Positions 51,701-59,890 are shown, counted from the first letter of the stretch. The stretch: DNA of 64,000 nucleotides from Anolis sagrei (GCF_037176765.1 NC_090034.1:95952500-96016499), one strand, 5' to 3'. The notes: a model not told the origin generated them from the letters alone. Made by a program: numbers and translations.

Positions 51701-53403
51701 CCATTTGATCATATTTTCTTTTATTAACTCAGTCTCAGTGTGAATTGCTCTTCAAGTTTTTGGAGAGGGCATTAGGCTATTCATTTTCAGAAAATATCTC
51801 CTATGTGCTTAGACTCTCTCAAGTCTTCCTTGTTCTGTCAGCCCACTGTTTGATGTAGCATCGGTACCGTGGGCTCATGGTTATGTCTATTGTTTTTCCA
51901 GGTGATACTGGCAATTGGTATTCCAGTGATGAAGACGAGGGTAGCATCAGTGTCAGCTCCATCTTGAAGACGTTGCGGCAACAAAGTTCCAACAAGCCCC
52001 ATGAAGATGCCTCTGGGAATGCTGGTCCAGCCTCAGGCAGGAGTGACCCTCGACTCCAAAAGGGCCAGCAGGCGGGAAGTGGCCGGCCGGCTGACCCTCG
52101 CCTTCTGCGTGATCCCAGGCTTTCGCGCAACCTGGATCCCTCAGCTCCATCTGGGGCTGGAGACGCAGGGCCCACTGACCCAAGACTGGCCCGGCACATT
52201 CCTCCCTCTGCCCCCAAACCAGACCCATTGCATTCCAGCCCCAGCTCTACTGTTCAGAAATCTATTCTGGAGGAAGAGGAAGGGGAAAGGGCCCTCAGGG
52301 ACAAGCCAGTCACAATCCCCTTGGAGCCACTGCCCAATCATACCCTCAGGGACCCACGCTGCCAGTTACAGCAGTTCAGCCACATCAAGAAAGATGTGGT
52401 CCTGATTATGCCCAATTTTGCCCGCATGGTCCTATGGAGCCCTGAGGATCTCATCCCACTGCCTGTTCCCAAACAGGACTTTGTCCCTGTCCCTGCCCCT
52501 CTCCAGTCTCTGCCTGCTCTTGACCCTCGCTTAAACCGGCCTCAGAGTGCCAGCCTCTCTGATCCCAGGCAGCGTGGGGCGGCAGCAGCAGCAGCTCCAG
52601 TGGAGCCTTCAGCCAGCTCCAGCCTCCCAGACTTTGAGCTGCTCTCCAGGATACTGAAGACAGTCAACGCAGCAGGGGGCAGTCCTGGCCAGAGCGACAA
52701 GCCAAGCGATCCCCGGACACGGAAGGCCCCCTCTGACCCCAGGCTCCTCAAAGCATCTGAGCAGGCGTTGCCAGGGTCCTCAAAGCCCTCTGAAGCCAGC
52801 GCCCCGGCAGTTGCTCCTGTTTCCGATTCTGAAACAACACCTAGCATCGCTCCTTATGACCCCCGCCTGCTGACTGCCGGAGGGCTCAGCAGGAGCACTG
52901 GCCAAAGCAGTGTCCTCAGTGGGATCAGCCTCTACGACCCCCGGACTCCTGGCTCGGCCAGCAAGGCTGCTGAGTCCTCTGGAGAGGGGGGCTCAGCTGC
53001 CAAGGGACCCGATAACAGCAGTAAAGGCAGCAAAGGGAAGGAGCCCCTGTTTATCCGTCGGTCGGCCCTGGATCAGTTGGAGGCGGAATGGTCTAGTGCA
53101 GAACCTGCCACTGACCGCTACAATAGCTACAATCGGCCACGACCCAAGCCTGCGACAGCTTCCTCCACTGCTGGTGCCACCTCGACCACCGCAACTGCCT
53201 CAGAAGCTGCCTCACAGCCTGGTGTCCACAACCTCCCTGTTCCACCCATCTATGGCATGGTGAAGCAGGCCTCCAAGTCTGGGTCGGGCAGCCCCTTTGC
53301 GGGGAACAGCCCTGCCCAAGAGGGTGCCGAGGTGCAGGACGCAGGCTCCTTAAAGGACGTTTTTAAAGGCTTTGACCCAACCGCCTCCCCGTTCTGCCAG
53401 TAG
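26818..53403 (+). CDS. ZC3H4: ZC3H4, CCCH zinc-finger protein (complete, 14 coding exons)
   Basis: ZC3H4 is a nuclear RNA-binding protein that works with WDR82 to terminate and degrade non-coding and early transcripts. The CDS joins 26818-27014, 39967-40183, 40939-41049, 41564-41777, 42993-43132, 43223-43319, 43587-43717, 44490-44594, 45808-45919, 47001-47110, 47327-47694, 48462-48730, 48951-49208 and 51902-53403: 3831 nt, 1276 aa (human about 1303). Domain order: Pro/Ser/His-rich N-terminus (1-65), acidic [14 protein letters not shown], Lys/Arg-rich charged block (about 90-140), tyrosine-acidic segments, two RGRG/RG-rich blocks (about 247-280 and 326-355), three C-x7/8-C-x5-C-x3-H fingers (394-412, 423-441, 446-465), Pro-rich region, PDM repeats (about 603-630), and a long C-terminus with repeated DPR motifs ending [13 protein letters not shown]. 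Introns are GT-AG except intron 9 (AT-AC, U12 type) and introns 12 and 13 (GC-AG). Confidence 0.97.
27268..27765. repeat. hAT-like MITE expanded into a five-unit tandem array
   Basis: The left end CAGGCCTGGGCCAACTTGGG and right end CCCAAGTTGGGCCTG are inverted. Between them a unit of about 90 bp (TTGGGCCCTCCAGGTG ... CCCCTTCCTTTCCCCC) occurs five times, with starts spaced 89-93 bp. It lies in ZC3H4 intron 1 close to exon 1. Confidence 0.8.
27772..28020 (-). repeat. L2-type LINE 3' end, minus orientation
   Basis: (ATT)n then TTTATTTGTACCCCGCTAGC and GGACTCGATGCGGCTTAC, the reverse of the tail at 3840-3890. Confidence 0.75.
28195..28430 (-). repeat. Sauria-type tRNA-derived SINE, 5'-truncated
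   Basis: GTAAAAGTTTCCCCCTGACA, GTCGTGTCCGACTCTGGGG and GACGCCTCCAAGGTCATGTG are the reversed 3' two-thirds of the SINE at 28605-28945. Preceded by an (ATT)n run. Confidence 0.8.
28440..28600 (-). repeat. LINE ORF fragment (copy of 17555-17800)
   Basis: ACACTTCCCAAGTGTTGAGG, CTGTGTGATGTATTGGC and AATATGGCTTTTTGTAATTT parallel the SAE1-intron copy. Confidence 0.5.
28605..28945 (+). repeat. Sauria-type tRNA-derived SINE, near full length
   Basis: A box GTGGCGCCGTGGGTTAAACC, B box GGTTCAAATCC (28668-28678), central TAGCAGTTTGAAAACATGCA, and the BovB-like 3' end GTCGGGCACAACTAGACTTG plus CCTTTACCTTTAC. Confidence 0.85.
29250..29640. repeat. CR1/L2-like LINE 3' fragments in both orientations
   Basis: Minus tail at about 29255-29310 (AATAATAAAAACTTGATTTA) and plus tail at about 29560-29640 (GTAAGCAGTTCTGAGTCCCC, GGCATATAAATGCTG). 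Confidence 0.5.
29645..31075. other. ZC3H4 intron 1, no recognised feature
   Basis: AT-rich apparently unique sequence. Short open frames on both strands resemble nothing known to me. Confidence 0.5.
31084..31421 (-). mobile_element. hAT nonautonomous element (GGGGTCCTCAAA family)
   Basis: Ends AAGGGGTCCTCAAA and TTTGAGGACCGCTG, flanked by perfect 8-bp duplications GTCTAAAG (31076-31083 and 31422-31429). Same family as 37282-37641. Confidence 0.9.
31430..34170. other. ZC3H4 intron 1, mostly unassigned
   Basis: Apart from one hAT end at 32809-32860 (CAGTGGTTCTCAACCTGTGG and CCCCAGGTGTTTTGGCC) and the TG repeat below, I recognise nothing here. Confidence 0.45.
33676..33752 (+). repeat. (TG)n / (TATG)n microsatellite
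   Basis: Interrupted TGTATG then about 15 uninterrupted TG units. Confidence 0.9.
34181..34460 (+). repeat. tRNA-derived SINE (tail GACACGA), full length
   Basis: A box GGTGGCGCAGTGGGTTAAAC, B box GGTTCAAATCC (34246-34256), 3' end AAGTCGCTCCTGACACGAC and an A-rich tail. Target duplication ACCTTCCCAC at 34171-34180 and 34461-34470. Confidence 0.9.
34471..37273. other. ZC3H4 intron 1, no recognised feature
   Basis: AT-rich. Only a short minus-strand LINE tail (about 36898-36960, TTTATTTATTTATTTACGAC) is suggestive. Confidence 0.45.
37282..37641 (+). mobile_element. hAT nonautonomous element, full length (360 bp)
   Basis: Ends CAGGGGTCCTCAAACT and AGTTTGAGGGCCCCTG with perfect 8-bp duplications GCTGAAAC (37274-37281, 37642-37649). 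Confidence 0.92.
37650..38749. other. ZC3H4 intron 1, no recognised feature
   Basis: No TE, RNA or exon signature seen. Confidence 0.45.
38764..39584 (-). mobile_element. 5'-truncated non-LTR retrotransposon with intact target duplication
   Basis: The minus strand encodes [36 protein letters not shown] and [16 protein letters not shown], a LINE C-terminus with a CCHC-like knuckle. Perfect 14-bp duplications GCAGAGAGAGTATT flank it (38750-38763, 39585-39598). Its 3' end is a short GCTT-type repeat rather than poly(A). Clade not resolved. It ends about 370 bp before ZC3H4 exon 2. Confidence 0.8.
39967..40183 (+). CDS. ZC3H4: ZC3H4 exon 2
   Basis: [20 protein letters not shown] through [13 protein letters not shown] and a Lys/Arg-rich stretch ending KSKHK (residues 66-138). 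Acceptor TTTTCAG|G, donor AAG|GTGACT. Confidence 0.95.
40690..40825 (+). repeat. CR1/L2-like LINE 3' tail
   Basis: GTAAGCGGCCCTGAGTTCTC, GAGATATAAATGTGG and AATAAATAAAC, in ZC3H4 intron 2 about 115 bp before exon 3. Confidence 0.65.
40939..41049 (+). CDS. ZC3H4: ZC3H4 exon 3
   Basis: Residues 139-175: [20 protein letters not shown] to REYSPVYPP. Thirty-seven whole codons, donor CCG|GTAAGA. Confidence 0.96.
41331..41453. mobile_element. Short palindromic hAT-like MITE
   Basis: Ends CAGGCCTGCACAACCTG and GTGGTGCAGGCCTG. Flanks TCTTACAG / TTTAACAG agree at 6 of 8 positions. Lies in ZC3H4 intron 3, 110 bp before exon 4. Confidence 0.75.
41564..41777 (+). CDS. ZC3H4: ZC3H4 exon 4
   Basis: Residues 176-246 plus one base: [20 protein letters not shown] to [18 protein letters not shown]. 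Donor CGAG|GTATAT. Confidence 0.95.
42425..42755 (+). repeat. Sauria-type tRNA-derived SINE
   Basis: GATGGTGCAGCGGGTTAAAC, GGTTCAAATCT, TAGCAGTTAAAAAACATGCA and the tail CCGACACGACTAGACTTAAT plus CCTTTACCTTTT. Intron 4 of ZC3H4. Confidence 0.88.
42993..43132 (+). CDS. ZC3H4: ZC3H4 exon 5 (RG-rich)
   Basis: Residues 247-293: an [17 protein letters not shown]-type repeat then [16 protein letters not shown]. Acceptor AATAG|GT, donor GAG|GTGGGT. Confidence 0.95.
43223..43319 (+). CDS. ZC3H4: ZC3H4 exon 6
   Basis: Residues 294-325 plus one base: [20 protein letters not shown] then [12 protein letters not shown]. Repeats the [12 protein letters not shown] motif of exon 4, suggesting an old internal exon-pair duplication (acidic/KELNQYRR followed by an RG exon). 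Confidence 0.95.
43395..43460 (+). repeat. LINE 3' tail fragment
   Basis: GAGTCCCCCTAGGGGTGAGA, CAATATACAAATACTG and AATAAATAAATA, in the 267-bp ZC3H4 intron 6. Confidence 0.6.
43587..43717 (+). CDS. ZC3H4: ZC3H4 exon 7 (RG-rich)
   Basis: Residues 326-369: second RG/GRGR block ([20 protein letters not shown]) then [13 protein letters not shown]. Donor GGG|GTGAGT. Confidence 0.95.
44490..44594 (+). CDS. ZC3H4: ZC3H4 exon 8 (start of zinc finger 1)
   Basis: Residues 370-404: [20 protein letters not shown] then [15 protein letters not shown]. Carries the first two cysteines of finger 1 (C394, C402). Donor TGG|GTACGT. Confidence 0.96.
44900..45034. mobile_element. Short palindromic hAT-like MITE
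   Basis: Ends CAGTGGTTTTCAACCTGTGG and CCACAGGTTGAGAACCACTG; the interior is also palindromic. Flanks ACCTAAAG / GCCTACAC match at 5 of 8 positions. ZC3H4 intron 8. Confidence 0.8.
45808..45919 (+). CDS. ZC3H4: ZC3H4 exon 9 (fingers 1 and 2)
   Basis: Residues 405-441 plus one base: [19 protein letters not shown], then [17 protein letters not shown]. Completes finger 1 and holds all of finger 2 (C423, C431, C437, H441). Ends CATG|ATATCCTTT, a U12-type AT donor. Confidence 0.95.
45920..47000 (+). other. ZC3H4: ZC3H4 intron 9: U12-type AT-AC intron
   Basis: Begins ATATCCTTT, the consensus U12 5' splice site. Contains TTCCTTAAT (46983-46991), a perfect match to the U12 branch-point consensus, with the branch adenosine about 10 nt before the terminal CAC (47000). 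Only this boundary keeps the finger 2-finger 3 frame (MH-GDFPC). About 671 bp of its length is an L1 insertion with its duplication. Confidence 0.9.
45959..46615 (-). mobile_element. L1 LINE insertion with 5' inversion (twin priming)
   Basis: The left part (45959-46130) is an L1 3' end in minus orientation beginning with its poly(T) side. The right part (46131-46615) is the L1 ORF2 C-terminus in plus orientation ([46 protein letters not shown]). Both are enclosed by one perfect 14-bp duplication, AGGGCATGATTCTT (45945-45958 and 46616-46629), so this is one event. It lies in the U12 intron. Confidence 0.9.
47001..47110 (+). CDS. ZC3H4: ZC3H4 exon 10 (finger 3)
   Basis: Residues 442-478: [37 protein letters not shown]. 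Finger 3 is C446, C455, C461, H465. Donor AAG|GTAAAG. Confidence 0.96.
47327..47694 (+). CDS. ZC3H4: ZC3H4 exon 11 (proline-rich)
   Basis: Residues 479-600: [20 protein letters not shown], a long Pro-rich run, then [20 protein letters not shown]. Donor GAG|GTATGT. Confidence 0.96.
47878..48352 (+). mobile_element. hAT nonautonomous element, 3'-truncated
   Basis: Begins AAGCAGTCTTTCTCCACCTT at its 5' end and follows the 12424 family until AATGTGAACACTGGTGAAGT, then is lost. ZC3H4 intron 11. Confidence 0.8.
48462..48730 (+). CDS. ZC3H4: ZC3H4 exon 12 (PDM repeats)
   Basis: Completes codon 601 and runs to residue 690 plus one base: [20 protein letters not shown], repeated PDM units, GPPMGPG-type stretch, then [19 protein letters not shown]. 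Ends ACAG|GCAAGT, a GC donor; nearby GT dinucleotides would be out of phase with exon 13. Confidence 0.88.
48951..49208 (+). CDS. ZC3H4: ZC3H4 exon 13
   Basis: Residues 691-776: [35 protein letters not shown], a [11 protein letters not shown] coiled segment, QERDHEE. Acceptor TTCACAG|GG. Ends GAAG|GCAAGT, again a GC donor; reading on reaches a stop after one codon. Confidence 0.9.
49216..50215. mobile_element. DNA-transposon-like element with nested repeats, abutting the exon 13 donor
   Basis: The left end CGTATATACTTGAATATAAT and the reverse of the right end (CTGTATATATTCGAGTATAA) look like inverted termini; internal CCCCTTGGCTTATACTTGAG and CCCCAGCTTATATTTGGG echo them. Inside are a TTATTA-rich tract (about 49300-49620) and an L2-like tail (about 49640-49860, GCCGCACCGAGTCCCTTGGG). 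Family not identified. The element starts about 8 bp after ZC3H4 exon 13. Confidence 0.55.
50799..51738 (-). mobile_element. L1 LINE, 5'-truncated, with target duplication
   Basis: The minus strand encodes [37 protein letters not shown] and [10 protein letters not shown], the L1 ORF2 C-terminus, then an A-rich 3' UTR. Target duplications TGTGAATTGCTCTTCAAG lie at about 50776 and 51739. It lies in ZC3H4 intron 13, about 160 bp before exon 14. Confidence 0.9.
51902..53403 (+). CDS. ZC3H4: ZC3H4 exon 14 (last, coding part)
   Basis: Residues 777-1276: [20 protein letters not shown] and LKTLRQQ, many DPRL repeats, [57 protein letters not shown] and the C-terminal [17 protein letters not shown] then TAG (53401-53403). 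Acceptor TTTTTCCAG|GT. Confidence 0.97.
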
Positions 53404-54300
53404 TATTAAAAGACTTGCACATGCAGCCTTGTGTCCAAGAGAAGCCACAGTGTTCGTAACTGTTTTTTATTCCATTAATGCTCCCCTTCAAAAATATCCC
53501 TTGTATATATAGATTGTCTGGGTTTCGCTCAGCCCTGCAGCGTGTAACCTCTCGGCTTCATTGTAAACATGTAATCAGAGTATCGCGAGTAGTGCTAGCC
53601 AGCAATGTGTGATGCCCCAAGAGTTCCTCCGTGGACTTTTTTCTTTTTTTTTTTTGGCACTCCGCCGGAAATCATTCAGTGTCTTTGAATCTTCTTTGAA
53701 AAATTGGGCCAGCTCATCCCATTGGTCCCTTTAGCCTTTTCTTTGCACAGAGGGCATGTTTGAACCCCACCTGCTTCTTCTTGCCAGGTCTTTCCTGTGA
53801 AGATGATGAAGGAGAAACTGGTGAGGGGAAAAGAAAAGACTGTTCCTACCCGTAGTTCAAAGGGATGAAGCTGTCAGCCATACTGATCTGTAGAATATAT
53901 GTATCTTCATTTCTAAAACTGTAACAAAATATGTGTATCATAGCCTTTTTTTAAAAAAAGAAAAAAGCAACAACAAATCTAGTGCAGTGAAAATTACCAT
54001 GGAGAAGTAACCATGTTGGATTATTTTTGTAATTGTATTTTGTTTTAAATACCTGTTTTTCTGCCATTTCTTGAAGTTTCTGGATTGTGACAAGATCCAG
54101 CTGGGCTAGAACAGGGTGCTACACCTGGCAGGTGGTTGGCCTCTCGGGGTGGGGTGGGGTGGGAGGTAAGGAACACTGATGCGTTCTACCAAAACCAAGT
54201 TTGTAGTATTCAAATTAAATTATTAATATCCCTCAGATTGTGCTTCCATGTCTTTTCCACTCTTCCTCTAAAAAGACAGAAATTACCAATGCCCAAGTGC

Positions 54301-54934
54301 TGCTTGCAGATGGTTATGCCCAATAAAAAGCAAGCAGTTCCACAGATCCTTTTATGGTAGCGGAATGGGGCACGTCAGGTGTGTCAGCCCAGAGCATCCA
54401 GGGTCTAGTGTAGGGTCAAAGCAGAACTGTTGCTAGTGGTGAACAATCCTTTTGGTAGCTGTCTAGAGGCGAGAAACAAGCACTAGAGACTCCATAATGC
54501 CCCTTGAAAGAGTCTGTTAGGGGCTGTGTATGTGTTATAGACTACTCACCAAGTCTTATGCAGAACCTGACTGTTTGGCAAGGTTGCAGCCTACCTTTGC
54601 CACCTTTATAGCAACTGCTTGCAGATGCTCAATAAAAAGCAGGCAGTCCCACAGATCCTTTTATGCTAGCAGAACGGGGCATGTCAGGTGTGTCAGCCCA
54701 GCGCATCCAGGGTCTAGTGTAGGGTCAAAGCGGAACTGTTGCTAGTGGTGAACAATCCTTTTGGTAGCAGTCATAAACTTCCTAGAGGCCAGAAACAAGC
54801 ATTGGAGACTCCCTGCCTCCCCTTGAAGGAGTCCTTTAGGAGCTGTGTATGTATTACAGACTACTCACCAAGTCTTATGCAGTACCTGACTGTTTGAGAA
54901 GGTTGCAACCTACCTTTGCCACCTCAATAGCAAC
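54301..54934 (+). repeat. 315-bp tandem duplication in the ZC3H4 3' UTR
   Basis: Copy 1 is 54301-54615 and copy 2 is 54616-54934; both start TGCTTGCAGATG and share CAGCCCAG, GGGTCTAGTGTAGGGTCAAA and CAAGTCTTATGCAG segments at about 90% identity. Each copy contains one AATAAAAAGC. Confidence 0.92.
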
Positions 54935-56160
54935 CCCCCCCCCCCCAAGTCTCTCAGGGTATATAATTTTGGCCCTAGACTACTATCTTTAAAAGTGACA
55001 TACTATTGTGTTGAAAGCACACTTTTAACTTCATAGCAAGGAAACTCTATTGCCTGTCAGTGTGGCCCTTCTCGCACCTTGAAAAGGGCTAATGTTTACT
55101 TGTGTTTTCAGGAATCTCCAGACAAATGGGTGCATTCACCCAGCTCCTCTTGAGGAGATGGTGTTTGGGAAGGGGGGGGGGGTCTTCACAAGGGTATTAA
55201 CAATCATTTGAAAAAGTGTACTCTTTATTTTAAAGAGTGGGAAATCATGGGCTGCCCCAACTTCCTAAAACCAAGAAACTTAGCCCACTTCAGCACAAGG
55301 AAACTGACGATTGTGTCAACTTAGGGGGTGAAGGACAGGGTGCTAAGTTTTGGAAACCACATGGTTCTTGAAGGAAGTGCATGTGGCAGTAGAGTTCAGC
55401 CTCCTTCCTCAAGAGCTGGAACAGGCTGGCCTGCCCCAAAGAGTAGACACTACTCTTAATAGCTTTCAATCTATAATATTCTTTAGGGGTAATATGAGGT
55501 GAGGACTTCTCCAGGAGCTGTTTTGTGTCAGCTCTCTTAGAAGTTGGGGGGATTCATCTGCCTTGCCTCACTAGGGAAAGGTATGTAGAATCTGAAAACA
55601 GCTTTCGGAAGAATGCATGACTTGGTAATGAGATCAGGGTGATAGGAATGAGGATCTGGTGAAGATGAGCACAGTTAGTGCTGCTTACTCCTTGCAATTT
55701 TGGCTTAAAAAACAAGGGGGCAAAAGACTTCCATGCCTCAGGCATGTTAATTTAATTTCAGTGTAGTTTCTTTCTAGCCTCCGGAATGTTAAACCCACAG
55801 TATAGGGCAAAAACTGTTTTAAGGACCGAAAAGAACTAAAACTACCACAAACTACAAACTGAAATCTGTTTTCCTTCATGGAAAGTCAAAATGGCCAGCT
55901 GCCAGTCTACAAACTGTTTGTAGGTTTCCACTGTTACAGCTCTGCTTGATATCTGGGTATTGTAGTTCTGTAAAGAGGACGAAAATCTAGAACAGAATTC
56001 CCTGAAGCCTCGCAAAACTATTGTTCCCAGCGCTCTTTGGTGAAGCTATGACTCATAAACTGGTGTAAAGTTTGTGAGTGTAACTAACTGGAGAGATGCT
56101 TTTTGAAATCATTCTGCTTCGTGAGCTTGCTTAGGTATAGATGCTCAGTGAAACTTGTAT

Positions 56161-56196
56161 AATAAATCGGGTATTTTGTAAAAAATATAAAATAAA
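56161..56196 (+). promoter_or_regulatory. ZC3H4: Candidate ZC3H4 polyadenylation signals (two AATAAA)
   Basis: AATAAA at 56161-56166 and 56191-56196. Confidence 0.45.
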
Positions 56197-56329
56197 ATCC
56201 CCTCAGAAGCCCACAAATAGCAAAAACGAAACACCTTTGCTAACTGATGAAACCAGTCTGCCAGAGCTTTATAAAAAATGCTATAAAATGTAAATATTGA
56301 CAAGGGGTTTGTATATATTGTACTGGTAT

Positions 56330-57205
56330 TTTTACAGTGATTTTTTTGGTTGCATGGCTCTGTTTACTTCCTTTTTTATCACACATGTTGTCTTCCAACA
56401 ATGTCATCCAGACTCAAGTCTCCTCTATCATTGTACTGCTGACATTAAATGATGCAGTGATTTTAAGGGTTGCTGTCTCTGTGATTCTGGTGCGAAATCA
56501 CGTTATGATGTTCCGTCTTTCTGGGAGAGGTGTCAGCAGTTGTTACTGTTTTCAACCCAGGGATGTTTGGCAAGGGCAAGAGAATGTGTCCATGGGATCC
56601 CAAGAATGTGAATTTGTTTTACTGTTAGGGTGAAGGGGTTCCTGAAACAGGGAAGGTGAGATTTCACAGCAGGGGTGTGTGGCAGTGCTCTCCTTTGCAG
56701 ACTTTGATGCCCTCTTCACCTAAATCCCTCCTAAATGTTTGGTCACTGGTTTTCTGCTCTGAGCTCATGGTGGCAACCATTTAACACACTTCTGGTGTCT
56801 GTGACGTGCTTGGTTGTGCACAGTTTGAGTGCTTCAGTCTCTGACAGATCTGTCAGAGACCTGGGAACATCACGTAAGCATCAGAAATGAAGGGAGGGTA
56901 ATGGATGTTGTGTGGGTCAGAGGAGACCACAACCCATGAGTATGAAAAAATATTTTTCCACTGGACTGGAAAGAGAGGTTTTAAATTTGAGTGGGCAACT
57001 GTGGAAGGGTGGGGGGCTTACATTAGCTCTCCAGGCGACATTGGAAAGCGATGTATCCTCTGCGCACATAAACATCATTTTTGGTCCTCAAAGGCCCCTT
57101 ATTATCTGTATGGGAAAGGTTATTGCTATTCTTTGTATTTTTGCTATTTTTTGTAATGCAACCCAAGCCATTTTAAGGATTGTTGTTGTGTTTTGAAATA
57201 AGACC
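56330..57205. other. Intergenic, no recognised feature
   Basis: Open frames to about 98 codons without recognisable similarity. Confidence 0.4.
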
Positions 57206-57211
57206 TTCTGT

Positions 57212-57555
57212 AGGGACCTCCGGTGGCACAGCAGGTTAAACTGCTGAGCAGCCGAACTTGCTGACTGAAAGGTTGGCAGTTTGAATCCAGGGAATGGGGT
57301 GAGCTCCCAGTGTTAGCCCCAGCTTCTGCCAACCCAGCAGTTCAAAAACATGCAAATGTGAGTAGAGCAATAGCTACCGCTCCAGCAGGAAGATAATGGT
57401 GCTCCATGCAGTCATGCCAGCCACATGACCTTGGAGGCATCTATGGACAATGCCAGCTCTTTGGCTTAGAAATGGAGATGAGCACCATCTCCCAGAGCTG
57501 GACATGACTAGACTTAATGTCAAGGGAAAAGCTTTATCTTTACCTTTAGAGTCTC
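57212..57555 (+). repeat. Sauria-type tRNA-derived SINE
   Basis: GGTGGCACAGCAGGTTAAAC, AGTTTGAATCC, CAGCAGTTCAAAAACATGCA and the tail GACATGACTAGACTTAATGT. Confidence 0.88.
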
Positions 57556-57914
57556 AAATGCCTAGGGAAATGCCCCACACAAACTCTAGAAACTATTTGG
57601 AGGCATTTGCCACCCCTAGATCCCCAAAAATGGCTCTGGAGGCCATACTTTTCCCATCTCTGTTAAACTGACAATTATACAGTGAACCAAATTTGTGCTT
57701 CTCTCTTAGTAAAGTGACAACTCTCCTTACACAGCTTGTTTCCCTTCCCATTCATCCTCGCGGCATCCTATCCAACGGAGCTGATGGGAGTCCAGTTCTG
57801 TGTAGAATGGCATTGGTTGAGATTTTCGTTCACAAAACCCTCCTCTTCCAAGTTTGTGATCCTTGAGGAGAGTAAAACTCCTTTTGTGCCTGAACTCAAA
57901 AGAGGCATAGAATA

Positions 57915-58235
57915 GGTAGTTTCCCCTTGGCATTAAGTCTAGTCGTATCTGACTGGGTGGGTGGTGCTCATCTCCATTTCTAAGCCAAAGAACCAGCGTT
58001 GTCCATAGACGCCTCCAAGATTATGTGCCCAGCATGACTTCATGGAGCACTATTACGTTCTTATTAGAGCAGTACCTATTGATTCCAAATTTGCATGTTT
58101 TCTAACTGCTAGGTTGGCAGAAGCTGGGGATAACAGTGGGCACTCACCCTGCTCCCTGGATTCAAATGGCCGACCTTTAGATCAGCAAGTTCAGCAGGTT
58201 TTAAGTCAGGTTGTGCAAGAAGCCCCACTGGGATG
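57915..58235 (-). repeat. Sauria-type tRNA-derived SINE, minus orientation
   Basis: GGTAGTTTCCCCTTGGCATT, GTCGTATCTGACTGGGTGG, GACGCCTCCAAGA and CCTGGATTCAAATGGCCGAC at the B-box end. Confidence 0.82.
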
Positions 58236-58394
58236 TTGATGTCCAACAAACTAGTAAGAAGACATACTCTCTCCATCCTTCCCTATGAAGATGGGTGGAC
58301 TGAAGACACTGGCTACCAAGTCTCTCCTTGGATTGGGGCCTTTAGGCAGGATTCTAACATCTGAATTGCACCTTAGTTTGAACAGCTTCTATCT

Positions 58395-58650
58395 TGGGTT
58401 GTAGGTTTTTTGGACTGTGTGGCCAAGTTCTAGAAGCATTCTCTCCTGACATTTCACCTGCATCTGTGGCACGCATCCTCTGAGGTTGTGAGGTCTGTTG
58501 GAAACCCTGGACCTTCCACAGATATATAAACCCAATTTTCCTAGTTTCCAAGAGACCTCACAATCTCGGAGGATGCCTGCCACAGATGCAGGAGAAACAT
58601 CAGGAGAGAATGCTTCTAGAACTTGGCCATACAGCCTGAAACAACCCAGT
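58395..58650. repeat. Paired inverted Penelope-like element termini
   Basis: TTCTAGAAGCATTCTCTCCT and its reverse AGGAGAGAATGCTTCTAGAA enclose GAGGTTGTGAGGTCTGTTGG and its diverged inverse. No body between. Confidence 0.65.
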
Positions 58651-59299
58651 GATTTGACAATACAGCTTCTATCTTGTCTTGGTCTTCTTCAAGACTAAGT
58701 GAGGTTCGAGATGAGTGACCCACTCCTGCAGAATTGAGGACAGTATCTGCTGGGAAAGGGCTGGGTGCAACTTCCTCTCTCAGCCCTGCAACCACTTTCT
58801 GGGCAGAGATCTGGTGTGTCTGGGTCTACCATTCTGGCCAACAACACTCTCGTTTGTGGGCGATCTCATTAGCTTAATTGAGCCAATTGCGGGTGAGGTG
58901 CAGCAGAGTGTGTATCTGTGTGCGTGTGCGAGACAGAACTATAAATAGCCCTTAATCTGCTTACGGCAAGAAAAATGGGTCAGGAGCATAAGGAAGCTTT
59001 AGTGCCTGGGGCTGATTAGCAGAGGTCAGAGTCTTCCAGGTAATCTCTGGGTGGGTCTGCATGGAAATGTGGGTGCGCCTTAGCCTTGAGATACGGAGAA
59101 GGAGCTGGAACCAGCACATAGAAAATGGTCTTGAAAGGACTCAAAACAGGACCTCGACTTCCTTTGTGTCTTGCTGATACTTGCATTCTGGACTTCAGCA
59201 AAATTGTCCCCAACTTGGGGCTTCTAGCAATAGAAGCTGAGCAGCCTTTCTCTAAAAATAGTTTAATAAAAGATACAATCCGCATAAGTAACTACTCAA

Positions 59300-59470
59300 A
59301 TTAGTTAATATATATTTTATATCATATGTTATTGTTTTTAATGGAATTTCTTGATTGTTTTCACTTGTTATAATTGTTGAGACATCAAAATGTTGCCAAT
59401 TTGTGAACCGCTCCGAGTTGTCTCTGGGCTGAGAAGGGCGGTATATAAATATAGTAAAATAATAAATAAC
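59300..59470 (+). repeat. CR1/L2-like LINE 3' tail
   Basis: GTGAACCGCTCCGAGTTGTC, GGGCTGAGAAGGGCGGTATA and AATAATAAATAA. Confidence 0.65.
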
Positions 59471-59549
59471 CATGGCATTTGTTGGTCTCTCACCCAAGTA
59501 TATGGAGTTTAAATCCCAGTTTTACTTCACAACTAATGAAGTTAAAGCT

Positions 59550-59890
59550 AATGCACCAAGTGTGCCAGTTCCTGGAGAAATCGGATCTAGCCACATTGGG
59601 CCAGAATTGGTTGCATCCTGTTTGGATGCACTTCACATGAGACTGCCAATAAAAAGAGCTCTTGAGTTGGTCAAAAAAGTGGCAGCTAAGTTATTCACTG
59701 GGGCTGGCTATAGGCACTACATATTCCTCTGGTTGCAACATCTCCATTGGCTGCTTATCCATTCCTGGGCACAATTCAAAATGCTGGTTTTGGCCTATAA
59801 AGCTCTATATGGCTCGAATCCAGGTTCTTTCTTTCTATTAAAAGGACTTCTTAGTGGCTGCTCCTAGACTGGAACTTTCCCCTTAAAATA
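59550..59890 (+). repeat. L2-type LINE ORF fragment
   Basis: ALELVKKVAAKLFTGAGYRH, LQHLHWLLIHSWAQFKML and LAYKALYGSNPG correspond to the L2 ORF2 C-terminal region. Confidence 0.75.

Larger units (their letters stand above)
53404..56200 (+). other. ZC3H4: ZC3H4 3' UTR (inferred)
   Basis: No coding sequence after the TAG. Candidate AATAAA signals are at 54322, 54631, 56161 and 56191. The length is inferred from the last clustered signals. Confidence 0.55.
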
